Assembly (NCBI GenBank): GCA_013813135.1
Contig: JACCSF010000007.1
Location: 1 to 7,631, forward strand
DNA length: 7,631 nucleotides
Reading direction: 5' to 3'
Source of the DNA: Thermoleophilaceae bacterium
Lineage (GTDB): Bacteria > Actinomycetota > Thermoleophilia > Solirubrobacterales > Thermoleophilaceae
Both the position numbers and the translations under genes were made by a program. Position 1 is the stretch's first letter. Every line of letters starts with the position of its first letter. The notes beneath the pieces were generated by a model. The model made no database searches. It worked only from the letters and a program-made list of their open reading frames with translations, and had not been told where the DNA came from. This document shows positions 4,407 to 7,631 of the stretch, piece by piece.

Positions 4407-7400
4407 ATGCTCAGACCGCTCCTGAAATACGCCCACGACGACGCGAAGGTCACCGCGCTGGCCGACGCCGCGCGCACGGAGCCCCAGCGGGCCTTCGTCT
4501 CGGCGAGCCTGCGCCCCTACCTGCTGGCCTCGCTGCTCGACGCCGAGCCCGATCGTCCAGCCCTGGTGGTGGCGGGCGACGATCGCGCCGCGCGCGATCT
4601 GGCCGCTGACCTGAGGGCCTTCCTCGCCCCGCGGCCGGTGCGCTTCTACCCGGCCCGGGGCATGCGCTACGAATCCCACCTGGCCCCGCCGCCGCACCTG
4701 GTCGGGCTGCGCATCGGCGCGCTCGACTCGCTGCTGGGGGATGAGCCCGCCGTGGTCGTGGCCGCGGCGGCCGCGCTGGCCGAGAAGGTGCCCGACCCCG
4801 CTCTGCGCCCGCACGGCTTCACGATCGAGAAGGGCGGGCTGCTCGACCTGGACGAGACCTCCGACCAGCTGGTCGCGTGTGGCTACGAGCGCGTCGACCA
4901 GGTCGACGATCGCGGCCAGTTCGCGGTGCGTGGCGACATCCTCGACGTCTATCCCGCCACCGAGGAGCGGGCGGTGCGCTGCGAGCTGTTCGACGTCGAG
5001 GTCGAGCGACTGACCTGGTTCTCCACGTTCACGCAGCGCTCGCTCGAGGAGGCGGATCGGGTGGAGATCGAACCGGCCGCGGAGCTGGGTCCCGAGCACC
5101 GCGAGCTGGCCGAGATCGCGGCCACCACGGAGGCCGCCGAGCGCCCGGACATCGCCGACGTGCTGCCGGTGGACCGCTTCCTCGAGCTGCTCGACCTGGT
5201 GCCCGACGAGGCGCTTGTGGTGGTGGCGGCCGAGGAGGAGCTGCCGCCGGCCCTGCGCGACCTGTGGGAGGACGTGACCGCGAGCTTCCACGACCAGGAC
5301 GCCCACCACCTCTACGTCCACCCGGACCGGCTGGCCGAGACGCTGGACCGCCGGGCGGCGCTGCGCCTGTCGAGCATCTCCGGCGACCAGCCGCACGAGT
5401 TCCGCGCCCAGAGTGCCGACACGGCCGCACGCTCGCTGCGCGAGGCCGAGCCGGAGCTGGAGAAGCTGGTGCGCTCCGGCTACCGCACGATCGTGACCTG
5501 GGCACGGCGGGGAGAGGCGGAGCGCGCCCAGCTCAACCTCGCCCGGGTGCGGGCCACCTTCCTGGACGGCAAGCCCGCTCTCTCGGAACCCGGCGTGCTG
5601 TTCGCCCACGCGGGCCTGCGCGAGGGCTTCGTCGCACCCCAGCTGAAGCTCGCGGTGGTGCCCGAGCACAGGCTGCTGCGCCGCCGCCGCGCCACGCGCC
5701 CCGAGGGGCCGCGCGCCGGCGTGCTCACCTCCTTCACCGACCTGCGCGCCGGGGCCCCGGTCGTGCACGAGGCCCACGGGGTGGCGCGCTTCACCGGCTT
5801 CGAGACCAAGAGCGTGGCCGGCACGACGCGCGACTACCTGGAGCTCGAGTTCCGCGACGGCGACCGCGTGTTCGTGCCGAGCGACCAGCTGCACAAGATC
5901 AGCCGCTACGTCGGCGCGGACGCGGGTGACCCACAACTTTCCAAGTTGGGCGGCAAGCAGTGGGAGCAGCAGAAGCTGCGCGCCCGGCGGGCGGCCGAGG
6001 CGCTCGCCGGCGAGCTGATCACGCTCTACGCGGAGCGCAAGCGCCGCGCCGGCCACGCGTTCCCTCACGACTCCGAGTGGCAGATGGAGTTCGAGGGCGC
6101 GTTCCCCTACCGCGAGACGCCGGACCAGCTGGAGGCGATCGAGGCCGTCCGCGCCGACATGGAGGAGGCGCGCCCGATGGACCGCCTGATCTGCGGCGAC
6201 GTCGGCTACGGCAAGACGGAGGTCGCCCTGCGCGCCGCGTTCAAGGCCGCGGAGGACGGCAAGCAGGTGATGTTCCTCGTGCCCACCACCGTGCTGGCGC
6301 AGCAGCACTTCGGCACCTTCACCGAGCGCCTGCGCGACTACCCCTTCAAGATCGACATGGTGTCGCGCTTTCGCTCGCCGAAGGAGACGAGCGACGCGGC
6401 GGCGGCCTACGCGCGTGGCGAGGTGGACATCCTGATTGGCACGCACCGGCTGCTGTCGCGCGACGTGCGCCCGAAGGACCTGGGGCTGCTGATCGTGGAC
6501 GAGGAGCAGCGCTTCGGCGTCAAGCAGAAGGAGCTGCTGCGCCAGCTCAAGCTGAAGGTGGACGTGCTGTCGCTGTCCGCCACGCCGATCCCGCGCACGC
6601 TCCAGATGTCGCTCGCCGGCCTGCGCGACATCTCCGTGATCGAGACGCCTCCGGAGGGCCGCCGCTCGGTCAAGACGTTCGTGGGCGAGAACGACGAGGA
6701 GCTCGTCTCCTCGGCGATCAAGCGCGAGCTCGCCCGCAAGGGCCAGGCCTTCTTCCTGCACAACCGCGTGGACACGATCGACGAGACCACCGAGCGCATC
6801 CGCGCGCTCGTGCCGGAGGCGCGCGTATCGGTCGCGCACGGCCAGATGGCCGAGGGCCGGCTCGAGGAGACCATGCTCGAGTTCCTGCGCGGCGACGCGG
6901 ACGTGCTCGTCTGCACCTCGATCGTCGAGTCGGGCCTCGACATCCCCACGGCGAACACCCTGATCGTCGAGCGCGCAGACGTGTTCGGCCTCGCGCAGCT
7001 CTACCAGATCCGCGGCCGGGTGGGCCGCTCGCGCGAGCGCGCCTTCGCCTACCTGCTCTACCCGAGCCACGCGGCCCTGGGCGAGGAGGCGAGCAAGCGG
7101 CTCGCGACGCTGTCCGACTACACCGAGCTGGGCTCGGGCTTCAAGATCGCCATGCGCGACCTCGAGATCCGCGGCGCCGGGAACCTGCTCGGCGACGAGC
7201 AGTCGGGTCACGTGGCGGCGGTGGGGTTCGAGCTGTACGTCGGCATGCTCGACGAAGCGGTGCGCCTGCTCGCCGGCGACGCCGCGGACGAGACGGCCGA
7301 CCCGGTGCGCATGGACCTGCCGGTGGACGCCTACGTGCCGGGCGACTACGTGCCCTACGAGGCCGCCAAGATCGAGATCCACCGGCGCGTGGCGGGGGCG

Positions 7401-7631
7401 CGCGAAGTGGCGCAGCTGATCGTGCTGCGCGAGGAGCTGGAGGACCGCTTCGGGCCGGTGCCCGACGCGCTGGACAACCTGATCCGCCTGCAGGACGCCC
7501 GGATCAAGCTCGGTCGCGCCGGTGCGCGCAGCGTGGACTTCGCGGGCGGCCGGCTGGCCGTGGCGCCGATCGAACTCGACTCGCGGCGAGTAAAACTCCT
7601 GCGTGAGCGCGTGCCCGAGGCTGTGTACGAG
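4407..7631 (+). CDS. mfd: Transcription-repair coupling factor Mfd (3' end outside window)
   Basis: The frame is open for 1075 codons to the window edge; Mfd proteins are usually 1100-1200 residues, so only the C-terminal end is missing. Mfd is an ATP-dependent DNA translocase that removes RNA polymerase stalled at lesions and recruits UvrA. Visible domains: a UvrB-like N-terminal module (about 1-300, with GQFAVRGDILDVYP at 170-183); the RNA-polymerase interaction domain (about 435-505, VVHEAHGVARF); and the RecG-like helicase core with Walker A GDVGYGKTE (597-605), DEEQ (698-701), SATPIPRT (724-731) and motif VI Q867-IRGRVGR. The TRG translocation motif LEIRGAGNLLG follows at 919-929, then part of the C-terminal TRCF domain from about 970. 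All motor residues are intact. ATG 4407 fits the family N-terminus, but no free Shine-Dalgarno is visible because a hairpin abuts it. The motif DEEQRFGVKQKE has Gln where many Mfd proteins have His in the last segment. Confidence 0.95.
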   Translation, partial: MLRPLLKYAHDDAKVTALADAARTEPQRAFVSASLRPYLLASLLDAEPDRPALVVAGDDRAARDLAADLRAFLAPRPVRFYPARGMRYESHLAPPPHLVGLRIGALDSLLGDEPAVVVAAAAALAEKVPDPALRPHGFTIEKGGLLDLDETSDQLVACGYERVDQVDDRGQFAVRGDILDVYPATEERAVRCELFDVEVERLTWFSTFTQRSLEEADRVEIEPAAELGPEHRELAEIAATTEAAERPDIADVLPVDRFLELLDLVPDEALVVVAAEEELPPALRDLWEDVTASFHDQDAHHLYVHPDRLAETLDRRAALRLSSISGDQPHEFRAQSADTAARSLREAEPELEKLVRSGYRTIVTWARRGEAERAQLNLARVRATFLDGKPALSEPGVLFAHAGLREGFVAPQLKLAVVPEHRLLRRRRATRPEGPRAGVLTSFTDLRAGAPVVHEAHGVARFTGFETKSVAGTTRDYLELEFRDGDRVFVPSDQLHKISRYVGADAGDPQLSKLGGKQWEQQKLRARRAAEALAGELITLYAERKRRAGHAFPHDSEWQMEFEGAFPYRETPDQLEAIEAVRADMEEARPMDRLICGDVGYGKTEVALRAAFKAAEDGKQVMFLVPTTVLAQQHFGTFTERLRDYPFKIDMVSRFRSPKETSDAAAAYARGEVDILIGTHRLLSRDVRPKDLGLLIVDEEQRFGVKQKELLRQLKLKVDVLSLSATPIPRTLQMSLAGLRDISVIETPPEGRRSVKTFVGENDEELVSSAIKRELARKGQAFFLHNRVDTIDETTERIRALVPEARVSVAHGQMAEGRLEETMLEFLRGDADVLVCTSIVESGLDIPTANTLIVERADVFGLAQLYQIRGRVGRSRERAFAYLLYPSHAALGEEASKRLATLSDYTELGSGFKIAMRDLEIRGAGNLLGDEQSGHVAAVGFELYVGMLDEAVRLLAGDAADETADPVRMDLPVDAYVPGDYVPYEAAKIEIHRRVAGAREVAQLIVLREELEDRFGPVPDALDNLIRLQDARIKLGRAGARSVDFAGGRLAVAPIELDSRRVKLLRERVPEAVYE

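Noticed and set aside
4281..7382. A 1033-codon open frame on the minus strand opposite mfd
   Set aside because: It is antisense to a clearly conserved Mfd frame and its translation is His/Leu/Arg/Val repetitive text typical of the complement of high-GC codons. No domain is visible.

Overview
The window is very GC-rich and densely coded, with strong G/C preference at third codon positions. The order ribosomal protein L25/CTC, peptidyl-tRNA hydrolase, Mfd matches the ctc-pth-mfd neighbourhood known from Bacillus and many Actinomycetota. Together with the high GC and the use of TTG, GTG and apparently CTG starts, this suggests a high-GC actinobacterium, possibly of the Thermoleophilia/Solirubrobacterales type. 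That placement is an inference; no rRNA or other phylogenetic marker was compared.

Layout. (1) 1-183: the 3' end of an unidentified membrane protein with one C-terminal transmembrane helix. (2) 211-434: a small unidentified gene whose reading frame breaks at a run of seven G. (3) 435-535: a short gap with palindromes. (4) 536-1513: a secreted protein with an intact von Willebrand factor A metal site. (5) 1502-1532: a hairpin between convergent genes that contains both stop codons. (6) 1524-2948, minus strand: an ABC1/UbiB-family atypical kinase. (7) 2949-3044: a divergent intergenic region with a perfect 8-bp hairpin. (8) 3045-7631, plus strand: the rplY-pth-mfd cluster; mfd runs off the right edge after 1075 codons.

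How the genes work together. L25 stabilises 5S rRNA in the ribosome, Pth recycles peptidyl-tRNA released by stalled ribosomes, and Mfd removes stalled RNA polymerase and recruits excision repair. The cluster is therefore a translation/transcription quality-control set. rplY and pth overlap and are almost certainly translated in a coupled way. mfd follows after 49 bases that contain a strong hairpin ending at its start codon. The kinase and the von Willebrand protein are separate units with no partner genes in view.

I found no mobile element, CRISPR array, tRNA, rRNA or defence system, and nothing that amounts to a new biological system. The points most worth a second look are small-scale: a pth gene with no ATG, GTG or TTG start available upstream of its catalytic motif, a gene split exactly at an in-phase G_GGG_GGG heptamer, and hairpins placed at gene starts and ends.
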